A stretch of 64,000 nucleotides of DNA. Source: Corynebacterium kalidii. GTDB lineage: Bacteria > Actinomycetota > Actinomycetes > Mycobacteriales > Mycobacteriaceae. A program made the position numbers and the translations under genes. The first letter of the stretch is position 1, and every line of letters starts with the position of its first letter. Positions 53,143 to 61,724 of this stretch are shown piece by piece. Below the pieces are notes generated by a model. That model did no database searches, was not told the DNA's origin, and worked only from the letters and a program-made list of their open reading frames with translations. The stretch spans positions 30,092 through 94,091 of the forward strand of contig NZ_JALIEA010000005.1 of NCBI RefSeq assembly GCF_022869005.1, read 5' to 3'.

Positions 53143-54798
53143 TCAGCCGGCTTCCGGCGTGGCGGTTCCGTAGAGGCTCCACCGTCCGGACGACCAGATC
53201 TCCTCGTGGTGGCGCAGGACGGCCTGCACCCCGGTGTCGTCGGCGCCGTCGGTACCGCCGTTGTCGATGACGACCAGGTCGACGCCCCTGTCGGCCAGGG
53301 TGTCCTCCCCGGCGGTGAGGTCGCTGAGGGCACCGACGGTCCCCGGGTTCCCGTCGACCAGTTCACCGTCGACGATGAGGTACCCGGGGTCCAGCGGGCG
53401 CCCGGGCAGCATCTTCAACGCCGGGTCCAGGGCAGGGCGCCCCTCGGTCACCCGGTAGTTCCCGGGTGGCCACAGCAGGATCCTGGCCGTCGTCGCGTTC
53501 TCCTCCTGCCAGTCCGACACCTGGTCGGCGAGCCCGGCGTATCCGGCGTCGAGTTCCACCGGGGCGAGGTCCGCGAGGTCCCGTGGCAGCCCGGGCACAC
53601 TGACCCACGTCAGCGCGACCACCGTGGCGGTGGTGGCGGCCAGGGCGCGCGGGCCCGTCCCCGCTGCACGGGTGATCCCGGCGGTGAGCAGCACGATCAG
53701 GCCGGGCAGAGCCAGGACCACGAACTTCTGGGAGTCACGGACCAGGCCCGCCCCCGGCAGGTACTCCAGGGCCCACCCGGTCACGGCGACACCCGGCCCG
53801 GTCGACATCAGTGCCGGCACGACGACGGCAGTCAGGGCGAGCCACACCAGGGGAGCGCCCCGCCGGTTCCCGCGACGCCACAGGAGGACCGCGGCCACGG
53901 CCGCCAAAACGGCGAGGACCACCCCGGCACCGGTACTCACCGGCGCCCACGCGTCACGGGAAGCCGGTACCGCGTCCGCGTTCCAGATCCCGCCGAGCCC
54001 CGCCAACGCGCCCACCGTGCCGACACCGGACTCGGCGCGGGCGGCGAACAGCGCCGCTCCGGCGGCATCGGACCGGGTCGCCCCGGCGCCCACGTGCAGC
54101 AGTGTCGGGACCAGCCACGGCAGGGACAGGACGGCGCCCACGCCGGCGACGGTGAGCAGCCGGCGTGCCGGCGTCGGGGAGAGCAGGGCCGCGACCGCCG
54201 CGGTCACCGTCGCCAGGATCAGTCCTGTCGGGGTGAGCGAGCAGACCACCAGCAGGGCCACGAGCGCGGCGACAGACCACGGTGTGCGGCGGACAGCGCA
54301 CAACGCCACGGAGGGCAGCAACACACCGGCGAGCACGACCGACCAGTGGCCCTGCAGGAGCCGCTCGGCCACGTAGGGGTTCCACACGGTGACCAGCGGC
54401 GCGACGGCGGCGGCGGTACGCGCCCCCTGCCGTCCGCCCACCTGCAGCGCGAGTCCTGCCGCGCCGAGTGCGCCGAGGTACCCCCCGGCCAGCATCAGGA
54501 TGCTGGCCGTCGCGGGCGGCGGCAGGAGGGGGGAGAGCCACGCCAGCACGGTGTCCTGGGGGATGGCGCGGGGGAGCCCGTCGCGTCCGGTGGCCAGGTC
54601 GTTGAGGGCCATGGTGTGGGGGACGACCATGTCGCGCAGGATCAACGACGTGGTGGCACCGCCGGGGGCGGCGTAGCTGACGAGGGTGGCCAGAAAGGGC
54701 CAGAAGACGACGGCGGTCAGCAGGATGCACCAGAGGTGGAGCAGGAGCTGTCGGTGTCTGCCGGGGTGTGGCGACGGGCCGTGGTCCTGCGTGGTCAT
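53143..54798 (-). CDS. Polytopic membrane protein (Rv0226c-like)
   Basis: A 551-aa protein with about eleven TM helices (the first at HLWCILLTAVVFWPFLATLV) and a C-terminal soluble region of about 130 residues with a conserved-looking LIVDGELVDGNPGT and VIDNGGTDG. It looks like a GT-C-type or related wall-polymer membrane protein, but I see no clear catalytic loop. Its place between a glycosyltransferase and the DUF3068 gene matches Rv0226c. It is transcribed with the DUF3068 gene, 150 bases upstream. Confidence 0.8.
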   Translation of the reverse strand: MTTQDHGPSPHPGRHRQLLLHLWCILLTAVVFWPFLATLVSYAAPGGATTSLILRDMVVPHTMALNDLATGRDGLPRAIPQDTVLAWLSPLLPPPATASILMLAGGYLGALGAAGLALQVGGRQGARTAAAVAPLVTVWNPYVAERLLQGHWSVVLAGVLLPSVALCAVRRTPWSVAALVALLVVCSLTPTGLILATVTAAVAALLSPTPARRLLTVAGVGAVLSLPWLVPTLLHVGAGATRSDAAGAALFAARAESGVGTVGALAGLGGIWNADAVPASRDAWAPVSTGAGVVLAVLAAVAAVLLWRRGNRRGAPLVWLALTAVVVPALMSTGPGVAVTGWALEYLPGAGLVRDSQKFVVLALPGLIVLLTAGITRAAGTGPRALAATTATVVALTWVSVPGLPRDLADLAPVELDAGYAGLADQVSDWQEENATTARILLWPPGNYRVTEGRPALDPALKMLPGRPLDPGYLIVDGELVDGNPGTVGALSDLTAGEDTLADRGVDLVVIDNGGTDGADDTGVQAVLRHHEEIWSSGRWSLYGTATPEAG

Positions 54799-54947
54799 CG
54801 TCTCATCGTAGGTGTGTGCAGGGGATTACGCCCCGCCAGGGCGCCCGGCCGGTAAAACCGCAGGTCGCTGTGTGACGGAGGCGTAATCGGTGCCAGGAGG
54901 GCGCCGGGCCGGCCGGACGGGGGCCGGACGGGGAGCGCCGGCGGCGT

Positions 54948-56243
54948 CTAACCGCGGTGCCGGCCGGCGGACCGGGAGAGCAGGAAGCCGATCACGAGGA
55001 GGATCACGCCGATGATCCCGGCGGCCCACGGGATGTAGGTGCCGATGAGGTCCATGGACTTCAGGCCGTCCTTCGCCCGTGCCATCTGGCTGTCGTGGGT
55101 CTCGTCGTTGAACTCACCGGGGTAGTACAAGGCCGTGCGGGTCGGGTTCGCGAGTTCACGCTCACGGTTCTCCGGCTTGGCCATCTCCGCGGCCTCCTCG
55201 TCGTCGCGGGCGTAGAACATCCACACTTCCTCGGCACCGTGGACGATGACGCCGGTGTCCGGCTGCACCCGCAGGACACGGTGGACGGTGTAGTAGCGGC
55301 TCATCTCGACATCGGGGCCGAGGTCCGCGTCCGATCCGGCCTCTGCGTCCGCCTCCGCGTCAGTGTTCGCCTCGTCGTCGTTACCGGCGGCGGGGGCGTC
55401 CCCGGCCTCTCCGGCATCCCCGGCATCCTCGGCGTCCCATCCCTCGACCTCGTCGGGGGTGAGCCCCCACTTCGCCGCCGGGAAGGAGAGCTTCAGGGAA
55501 CCCAGCGACTGGCGGTCGGCGGCGCTCAGCTCACCGTCGCCCTTGAGCATCGCCTCGACGTTGGGGTACATCTCCGACGGGCCGATCTCCTGCTCGAAGC
55601 GGTAGACGGTCTCTCCGTCGATCTTCTCCTGGTCGACGAAGTCGATGTCGTTGGTCTCCATCAGCCGGTGGTCGAAGTACGGGTACGCCTTCTTCTCCGT
55701 GTTGAAGGGGAACTGGAACTGCAGCCCGGTGCGGGTGAACTGCGGGACGTCCTCCTGGACGTTGCTGCCCTCGACACCGGGGGCGGTGATGTTCAGCGAC
55801 GAGGTCGGCTTGTCGACGGGCATGGCCGTCTTGCGGTCCAGGGTGACCCGGTCGATCTCGGCGGACAGCAGGTTCTCCGGCTCAGGCAGGTCGGCCTGGT
55901 AGACGGTGCCGCCTGCCTCCAGGGTGACCACGTCGTCGTCGGTGGGGTCCTGGGCCATCACGAACCGCTGGGACTGGATGTTCGTCTCCGGCCAGATGAA
56001 GCAGCTGACCACCTTGTTCTCCCCGCGGCACTCGGGCAGGGACTCCTTGCCGGCCACGGGCTTGTCGGCGGCGAGCGCTCCGGCGTCCGTCAGGATACCG
56101 GGGGTGACCTTGGTGACCGTCGCCGATTCGATGTCCTTCGGGATGACCTTGCCCTTGGGGAGGACGTAGGTCGGCAAGGCCAGTGCGATGACCAGCAGCG
56201 CGGCGCCGAGAATGATGGCGAGGTGGGAGAAGACCTTCTTCAT
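54948..56243 (-). CDS. DUF3068 membrane protein (Rv0227c-like)
   Basis: A 431-aa protein with one TM at each end (residues 7-27 and about 400-425) and a large exported domain between. The fold segments AGGTVYQADLPE, FPFNTEKKAYPYFDHRL and ALYYPGEFND match DUF3068. Its mycobacterial and C. glutamicum orthologues are reported to be needed for lipomannan maturation and LAM synthesis. An Ala/Asp/Glu-rich insert of about 40 residues (near residues 270-310) is unusual. The hydrophilic insert should be outside the membrane. Confidence 0.88.
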   Translation of the reverse strand: MKKVFSHLAIILGAALLVIALALPTYVLPKGKVIPKDIESATVTKVTPGILTDAGALAADKPVAGKESLPECRGENKVVSCFIWPETNIQSQRFVMAQDPTDDDVVTLEAGGTVYQADLPEPENLLSAEIDRVTLDRKTAMPVDKPTSSLNITAPGVEGSNVQEDVPQFTRTGLQFQFPFNTEKKAYPYFDHRLMETNDIDFVDQEKIDGETVYRFEQEIGPSEMYPNVEAMLKGDGELSAADRQSLGSLKLSFPAAKWGLTPDEVEGWDAEDAGDAGEAGDAPAAGNDDEANTDAEADAEAGSDADLGPDVEMSRYYTVHRVLRVQPDTGVIVHGAEEVWMFYARDDEEAAEMAKPENRERELANPTRTALYYPGEFNDETHDSQMARAKDGLKSMDLIGTYIPWAAGIIGVILLVIGFLLSRSAGRHRG

Positions 56244-56449
56244 GTGGCCTGGTTCCTGTCCTGGTGTACGTCAGAGAGCGATGTGTCCACGGCTACTTTA
56301 CCGGCTGAAAGTAGGATGTGGGGGAGGAACGCACCCGGGGAATGTCCTGAGAGCGACGCCGGTGACGGACGTTCACCCGGGGTGCGTCGGGAGAGATCCG
56401 GAAAGCTCTGGAGAGCTCCGGAAATCTCGGTAATGCAATGCCACCACGG

Positions 56450-56455
56450 TAACCT
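56450..56455 (+). promoter_or_regulatory. Probable -10 (TAACCT), leaderless start
   Basis: TAACCT lies eight bases before the acyltransferase ATG, with no ribosome site between. Confidence 0.5.
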
Positions 56456-56463
56456 GAACGGCG

Positions 56464-57585
56464 ATGAGCACGCCGAGCCGGTCCCCGAAACCCTTCCTCC
56501 CCGCCCTGGAGGGGATGCGCGCGGTCGCGGCACTAGGGATCATCGTCGCCCACGTGGCCTTCCAGACCGGGAACGACACCGGGGCACTGGGCAACAGGAT
56601 GATGGCCCGCCTGGACTTCTTCGTCCCCGTCTTCTTCGCCCTGTCCGGCTTCCTGCTGTGGCGGCGGCATGCCGGCGAGACCCGGTGGGCGTCCTACTAC
56701 GTGAAGCGGCTCGCCCGGATCATGCCGGCGTACTGGGGGACCGTGGTCGTGGTGCTGCTGCTGTTCCCGGTGGCCTCGGAGGGCGGCGCGCCGGGGCCGG
56801 TGGCGACGGCGGCGAACCTGCTGCTGATGCAGAACTACGTGCCGGACGGTCTGGTCGGCGGACTTACCCACCTGTGGTCGTTGTGCGTGGAGATGTTCTT
56901 CTACCTGCTGATGCCGTTGCTGGCGTTGGCGGTGGGGCGCCGGAGCCGCCGGGTCCGCGTCGTGGCGATTCTCGGGGTGGGGGCGCTGAGCTACGTGTGG
57001 CCGTTCGTTGCCTGGCACGACGCGCCGGTGAACGCGCACATCATGCCGTGGGCGTTCCTGTCGTGGTTCGGCGCGGGACTGCTGGCCGCCGAACTTGAGG
57101 GATGGCTGGCTGACGCTGGCGGCGACCGTAGAGAGAGGGCTGCCCGGCGGGTGCGACGGTGGGCGGGCCGACGGTGGATCTGGATCCTGCTGGCGGTGCT
57201 GGCGGTGTTCGTGGCTGCGGTGGACGGGCCGGAGGGCTTGGTGACGGCGGGGGACGGTGAGTTCGCACGGCGTAACTTCTACGGCCTGGTCTTCGCCGCC
57301 AGCCTGATCGTGCCGTGGGCCGTGACACCGGCCTCGAGGGTGCTGGATTCGGCGGTGATGCAGGCGTTGGGCCGGTGGTCGTACTCGATCTTCCTGTGGC
57401 ACATGGCGATGTTGTCGCTGGTGTTCCCGCTCCTGGGGGTGGGGCTTTTCCAGGGCCAGACGGTGCTTGTTCTCGTGGCGACGGTGGCGATCACGGTTCC
57501 GGTCGCGGCGTTGAGCTACGCCCTGGTGGAGGACCCTGCCCGCCGGGCGGTGAACCGGTGGTGGCGGGAGCAGCGACTTGGCTGA
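56464..57585 (+). CDS. Acyltransferase 3 family protein (TmaT/Rv0228-like)
   Basis: A 373-aa ten-TM acyltransferase. ALEGMRAVAALGIIVAHVAF holds the conserved Arg and His, and RLARIMPAYWG follows. At this locus in C. glutamicum TmaT acetylates trehalose monocorynomycolate, a step needed before export by CmpL transporters. It therefore links functionally with the CmpL1-like transporter at 26933-29431 and the mycolyltransferases. It is the last conserved gene before the accessory island. Confidence 0.9.
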   Translation: MSTPSRSPKPFLPALEGMRAVAALGIIVAHVAFQTGNDTGALGNRMMARLDFFVPVFFALSGFLLWRRHAGETRWASYYVKRLARIMPAYWGTVVVVLLLFPVASEGGAPGPVATAANLLLMQNYVPDGLVGGLTHLWSLCVEMFFYLLMPLLALAVGRRSRRVRVVAILGVGALSYVWPFVAWHDAPVNAHIMPWAFLSWFGAGLLAAELEGWLADAGGDRRERAARRVRRWAGRRWIWILLAVLAVFVAAVDGPEGLVTAGDGEFARRNFYGLVFAASLIVPWAVTPASRVLDSAVMQALGRWSYSIFLWHMAMLSLVFPLLGVGLFQGQTVLVLVATVAITVPVAALSYALVEDPARRAVNRWWREQRLG

Positions 57586-57619
57586 GGCACAGGGTGATCT
57601 CGCCGACGGGGCCTTCATA

Positions 57620-58306
57620 TCATCTTTTCATGACGTCTGGAACCGGTCGTAGAGTCTGGATCAGTAGGGATTCTAGGTTCCTTGTTCCGATAGGAAGAAA
57701 GGGTGCAAAAGCAGCCGCGTCAACGTCCTTTGCGTCGCAGTCTTCGCGCGATATGATGGATATGGTTGGTTTTATGAGACGGTCGTTAACATTTATTTCC
57801 TTGATGAACTTTGTCTCGATGTGGCGGTCCTTCATTGTGAGAATGGACAAGTTTTCTCTCCGTATTTCGAGGGTTACTGCGAGGCTCTTTTCGCGTATCA
57901 GTAAGCGGATGATCCAGAGGATTACAGGGATGTACAGGACGGAGCACGTGACTACGGTGTACCATCGCCTGGAGTCGGTGCCGATCCCGAAGGCTAGCAT
58001 AATTAGAATTATTTCGAAGAGTATTAGCCATAATGCAAATATATGAATTAAATAACCTTTTAATCGAACGCCGCCATCCGGAAGGTTTCTTTTAGATACG
58101 AAGCTTACTGGGCTCGCATTTGGTGTGAATGCTCCTGGTATTATCATCACGAAAAGAAAGAGGAAATAGCAGAGGGCAATTGTGAGGATTTTCCTGTTGG
58201 CGTCAAGGTGAAACAGGGAAAGAGTCCCCAGGGTTGGTATTATGATACATAAAGCGCGAAGGGTGGTCTTGATTGCTGAATCTCTTGCGCTGCTCAATTT
58301 TGGCAA
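57620..58306 (-). CDS. Putative immunity protein 1: four TM plus beta-rich tail
   Basis: A 228-aa protein with low GC against the rest of the window. Four hydrophobic segments (about 20-36, 41-62, 88-108 and 116-138) are followed by a cytosolic beta-rich tail of 85 residues (LEIRRENLSILTMKDRHIE). The TTG at 58306 has AGGGGA six bases before it, and an in-frame stop lies just upstream. It shares its layout, but little sequence, with the proteins at 59958 and 61089. I propose a membrane immunity protein, or a member of the YcxB/PH-like class; no family is confirmed. The IS at 58335 sits directly upstream and may cut it off from its former promoter. Confidence 0.65.
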   Translation of the reverse strand: MPKLSSARDSAIKTTLRALCIIIPTLGTLSLFHLDANRKILTIALCYFLFLFVMIIPGAFTPNASPVSFVSKRNLPDGGVRLKGYLIHIFALWLILFEIILIMLAFGIGTDSRRWYTVVTCSVLYIPVILWIIRLLIREKSLAVTLEIRRENLSILTMKDRHIETKFIKEINVNDRLIKPTISIISREDCDAKDVDAAAFAPFLPIGTRNLESLLIQTLRPVPDVMKR

Positions 58307-58334
58307 GAATTTCCCCTATTCGTTTCGGTTTGCG

Positions 58335-59791
58335 GGCTCTTCGCGGTTGGGAGTGCGTAGCATAGGGTGGGGTTGCTGCGGTGTGGCACAACATGTAGAG
58401 GCCCTGGCCAGTACAAGATGAGAGTTACCACACCTTCATCTGACCGAACCAGGACCCTACAGTGCACCCTACTGGCAATCTCGTCGCCGACACCATCGCA
58501 CTACACCGCTGAAATCGGATTAACCATCACGGACGCCGCCGATGCCGGCCCGTTCACCGTCATCAACGCCACCCCGGTCGCCGTCGACGACCAGTGCCCT
58601 GGCTGTGGCCAACCGGGCTCCCGACGAGATCACATCACTCGACAGCTGGTCGATCTGCCGGTGGTGGGCTTCCCGACCCGGCTGCACGTCCGGGTCCCGC
58701 GGTTCACCTGCACCAACGACTCCTGCGACCGGAGAACCTTCCAGGCATCACTGGCGTGTGCTGACGACGGGGCGAAACTGACCCAGCGGGTGACCCGCTG
58801 GATCCTCTAACGCCTCACCGTCGACCGCATGAGCGTGTCCGCGACAGCGAAAGCCCTAGGTGGGGGCTGGGAACTGGTCAACAAGATCGCGGTTCAGGCG
58901 TGCCGGAACCTTGTCTACGACTCCAGCGATCACCTCGCTGGCGTGAGGATACTGGGAGTCGACGAACACGTGTGGAAACACACCCGCCGTCCTGACGAGC
59001 CGTCCTCGATGGTTACCGTGCTGGTGGATCTGACCCCACTGGCCGACGGAACCGGGCCGGCACGCCTGATCGACATGCGCCCCGGGTGCAGCGCAGACGT
59101 CTTGAAGACCTGGCTGCAGGAACGTGACCCGTAGTTCCGGGACACCGTCGAGGTCGTGACGAGTGGCACGGCTTTGCCGGCTACGCCACCGCCGTGGACC
59201 ATGCCCTCCCCGCGGCGACGAAGGTGCTGGACCGGTTCCACGTGGTGCATCTGGGCGCCGAGAAGCTCACCGCATGCCGGCAACGCCTGCAACGTGAAAC
59301 CAGGGGGCGGCGTGGACGCAAGGACGATCCGCTGTACAAGCACCGTCGGACGCTGCTTACCAGGACGAACTTCCTCACCGAGCGGCAGAAACAACGACTG
59401 GATCTTCTGTGGGCCACTGACGACGACTATGTCGCGTTGCAGGTCACCTGGGGGTTCTACCAGAACCTGAACGGCGCGTACGGGCATCCAGACCGGTCCC
59501 GGGGCAAGGAGCTGATGCGTAGGGTGATCGACACGCTGCGCAAGGGCCTACCTGAGGGACTGGAGGAGTTGGCGCAGTTCGGGCGTACATTGTGGCGTCG
59601 TCGGGTGGACATCCTGGTGTATCTCGACGTCGGAGCGTCCAACGGTCCGGTCGAGGCCGTCAATGGACGGCTCGAGCATCTGCGCGGGATCGCGTTGGGG
59701 TTCCGAAATCTTGACCATTACATCTTGAGGTCACTGATGCATTCGGGACAGCTGAAGGGCCAGATCAATGCACTCTAGAACGCGAAGAGCC
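58335..59791 (+). mobile_element. ISL3-family insertion sequence, inactive
   Basis: A 1457-bp element like IS31831/ISCg1 of corynebacteria. The left end GGCTCTTCGCGG (58335 on) and the reverse complement of the right end (59791 back, GGCTCTTCGCGTTC) share 11 terminal bases and a later GAGTGC. Flanking 8-mers differ (GGTTTGCG, GATAAATC), so no target duplication remains. Length is right for a full element. Its transposase is broken. Confidence 0.85.
58462..59778 (+). pseudogene. ISL3 transposase, broken by two stops and two frameshifts
   Basis: Pieces together give the usual ISL3 transposase: zinc-ribbon region (CPGCGQPG), HTH (DRMSVSATAKALGGGWEL), and the DDE core with GVDEHVWKHTRR, a domain ending FHVVHLGAEKLTACRQRLQR, and ASNGPVEAVNGRLEHLRGI, ending in INAL. 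The start GTG 58462 is in another frame from the next part (two bases lost near 58504). TAA at 58808 and TAG at 59132 replace expected Gln codons, and a further frameshift lies at about 59160. The two stops are single C-to-T changes. It is much better kept than the copy at 24319. Confidence 0.85.
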
Positions 59792-59957
59792 GATAAATCG
59801 ACAAGAGCCGTGGAAGCTCAACGCTACGGGACTCGTTGCAGCGAAGTCTCAGATATCGGTTGAGGGACTGAAAGCCCCGAGAGATTTCGGAGGCTCCGAT
59901 ACGGGAGCGACGAACGGCACTGTCGATGCTGCCCACGGTGGGTAGCTGGATGGGGCC

Positions 59958-60635
59958 CTACCAGAACATACTGCCCGTCGTTGGGGCAGGCACTCGACGT
60001 TCCGGCTCCCCCAAGTATACCGCCAGCAGATCGCCGAACTCTTCGCGGGTGCAGTCCACCAGATTCCGGAACTTCAGCTTCGCTGTCGGACGCCCGCCCT
60101 CCCCGTCGCTGTAACTGATCGTCACAACCGGACCGCCGGCACTGCCGTTGGTACTCGCGTACTCCACCATCGTTGCGTCCGAGTATTCTCTGACCCACAC
60201 ATCTTTTCCGAAGTACGTCCATGCCCACACGACGTGGTTCTGTGACACCGTGCACCACAGCCCGACCGGGATAAACAAAACCGTAAATATCAGGAGTGCC
60301 AAGCACAGAGCACCGAGTAGCGTGTAGTGCAGTTCCCACGTCGGTCGATCAGGGAAGAACGAATGATCAAACAATCCTGCAAGCGTTATTGAAGTAAGTA
60401 ACGGGACAATTGGGCCAATCACCAGAACGCAGGCCTTCCAAGATGAAGCCATCCTTAGACCTGACGAAGCACTGTCAACTCTGGTGAAATAGCGCCCTAG
60501 CCTTTCTGGAAAGTGTGCCGGCTCAGTCCCAGGTAGCAGAATCGACGAGATTCCGAGAGTGAACAGGGTACTGATGGCCGTCGCCATTACGCCGCTTCCC
60601 GCTTTATACTGGTACCCGTACCAGGTCATAGGCAC
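59958..60635 (-). CDS. Putative immunity protein 2: four TM plus beta-rich tail
   Basis: A 225-aa protein. The frame extends another 17 codons upstream and includes more of the first hydrophobic segment (KIRILVFTIIAVPMTWYGY), so the true start is unclear: a GGAGGGC lies near 60692, but no ATG, GTG or TTG is at the right distance. Four hydrophobic segments are followed by a tail with VVWAWTYFGKDVWVREYSD and VVTISYSDGEGG, which resembles a PH-like beta barrel. Same layout as the proteins at 57620 and 61089. No family is confirmed. Confidence 0.6.
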   Translation of the reverse strand: MPMTWYGYQYKAGSGVMATAISTLFTLGISSILLPGTEPAHFPERLGRYFTRVDSASSGLRMASSWKACVLVIGPIVPLLTSITLAGLFDHSFFPDRPTWELHYTLLGALCLALLIFTVLFIPVGLWCTVSQNHVVWAWTYFGKDVWVREYSDATMVEYASTNGSAGGPVVTISYSDGEGGRPTAKLKFRNLVDCTREEFGDLLAVYLGEPERRVPAPTTGSMFW

Positions 60636-60685
60636 GGCTATGATCGTAAAAACGAGTATTCGGATCTTCCAGTTGGGTATGACGG

Positions 60686-60890
60686 CTACTGCCCTCCAGG
60701 ACGGCTACACAAAACACGGACTACCTCGTCGGGAAGATCCGTTATTTGTGGCTCGGGACCATCGGCCGGCGAGTTGAATACTCGCTGCACCAATACCCCA
60801 TCCGCAGGCAGGGCACTCTGCGAGGAAATCAGTATATCAAACCAACTTGCGCCGACCAGATGAAGACCCTCGGCAAAGTAGGTGTTTCGG
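60686..60890 (-). pseudogene. Remnant of a further immunity-like gene (3' end)
   Basis: About 68 codons with a plausible PH-like C-terminus: FAEGLHLVGASWFDILIS, then VLVQRVFNSPADG and ITDLPDEVVRVLC before TAG. The upstream part, which should hold TM segments, is missing: 60891-61088 shows nothing recognisable. The layout matches the tails of its neighbours, so it looks like a truncated copy of the array. Confidence 0.4.
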
Positions 60891-61088
60891 CTCGCGATTC
60901 GTGCGCCATGACTGAGGGGGGGATGGGGCCTTCTTGGCGGGTGGAGATGCATATAGCTGCAGACGGAAGAGGGTCTTTCCACCCTGTCAAAAGATCCGCG
61001 GGTGACACCGGGCCCGTCAGCTGAAACGAACGCCGATCTCACTGTGGCCGATGGTGATGACGCCACCACCAGCGTGGGCCGTAAACAA

Positions 61089-61724
61089 TTAAGACCCGGC
61101 ACCCACTCTGGCTTCTAGGATATTCCCGATATCCAACTTCCCACACGTTATGTGATTTAAGAACTGCGATTGTGACCCGTTTCTGTAGTACACTCTGTAG
61201 CCCTTATTTGGGGACTTTCTGTAATCTGTAACATCATCCCAATAAATGGCGATGTCGGCGTATTTAAGAAAGATCCCTTCATCGCAAACGTATACCGACG
61301 AGCAGCCATTGCTTTCCAATCTTAGTATTGTAGCAATGTAAACCAGCACCGTCGCCAGCGTAAGTAGCGAAAGGCAAAGAAAAATTGCGAAGGTCACCGG
61401 GGACTTTTCTCTGTTGGATAGCGCTATCTGGGTAAACATCGGAACAAGGGCCAAGATGGAGATGACGAGAAAGGAAGTCAGATATGATCTAACTTCCACT
61501 CCTTTTGGTTTTTGCACATACCGATAAAATATCCGTGGCACCGCAGAGTATGACATGCAAAAAATAGCGAACACTGAGGCGATTGTGAACGCCGCAATAT
61601 CTACAATGGAAAATAGCCCATCGGAAACTCGGAAGTAGTAGAAGAAAACGGGAACTGCACATATGACAGCCCAACCAGATGCTGCAGATGCGACGCTCCG
61701 TTCTCGCACGTACGTCAGTTCCAT
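61089..61724 (-). CDS. Putative immunity protein 3, overlapping toxin gene
   Basis: A 211-aa protein of low GC with four hydrophobic segments (about 14-30, 36-58, 82-102 and 110-132) and a beta-rich cytosolic tail (SSVYVCDEGIFLKYADIAIY, GYRVYYRNGSQSQFL). Its start overlaps the end of the large secreted-protein gene by ten bases, the arrangement of a cognate immunity gene translated with its toxin. The tail resembles PH-like domains such as YcxB, by eye only. The sequence is otherwise unfamiliar. Confidence 0.7.
   Translation of the reverse strand: MELTYVRERSVASAASGWAVICAVPVFFYYFRVSDGLFSIVDIAAFTIASVFAIFCMSYSAVPRIFYRYVQKPKGVEVRSYLTSFLVISILALVPMFTQIALSNREKSPVTFAIFLCLSLLTLATVLVYIATILRLESNGCSSVYVCDEGIFLKYADIAIYWDDVTDYRKSPNKGYRVYYRNGSQSQFLNHITCGKLDIGNILEARVGAGS

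Noticed and set aside
58327..59799. Target-site duplication around the ISL3 element
   Set aside because: The eight bases on the left (GGTTTGCG) and right (GATAAATC) differ.
59824..60339. A 171-codon minus-strand frame overlapping the 59958 gene
   Set aside because: It lacks the hydrophobic pattern and is out of phase with the better-supported four-TM frame.
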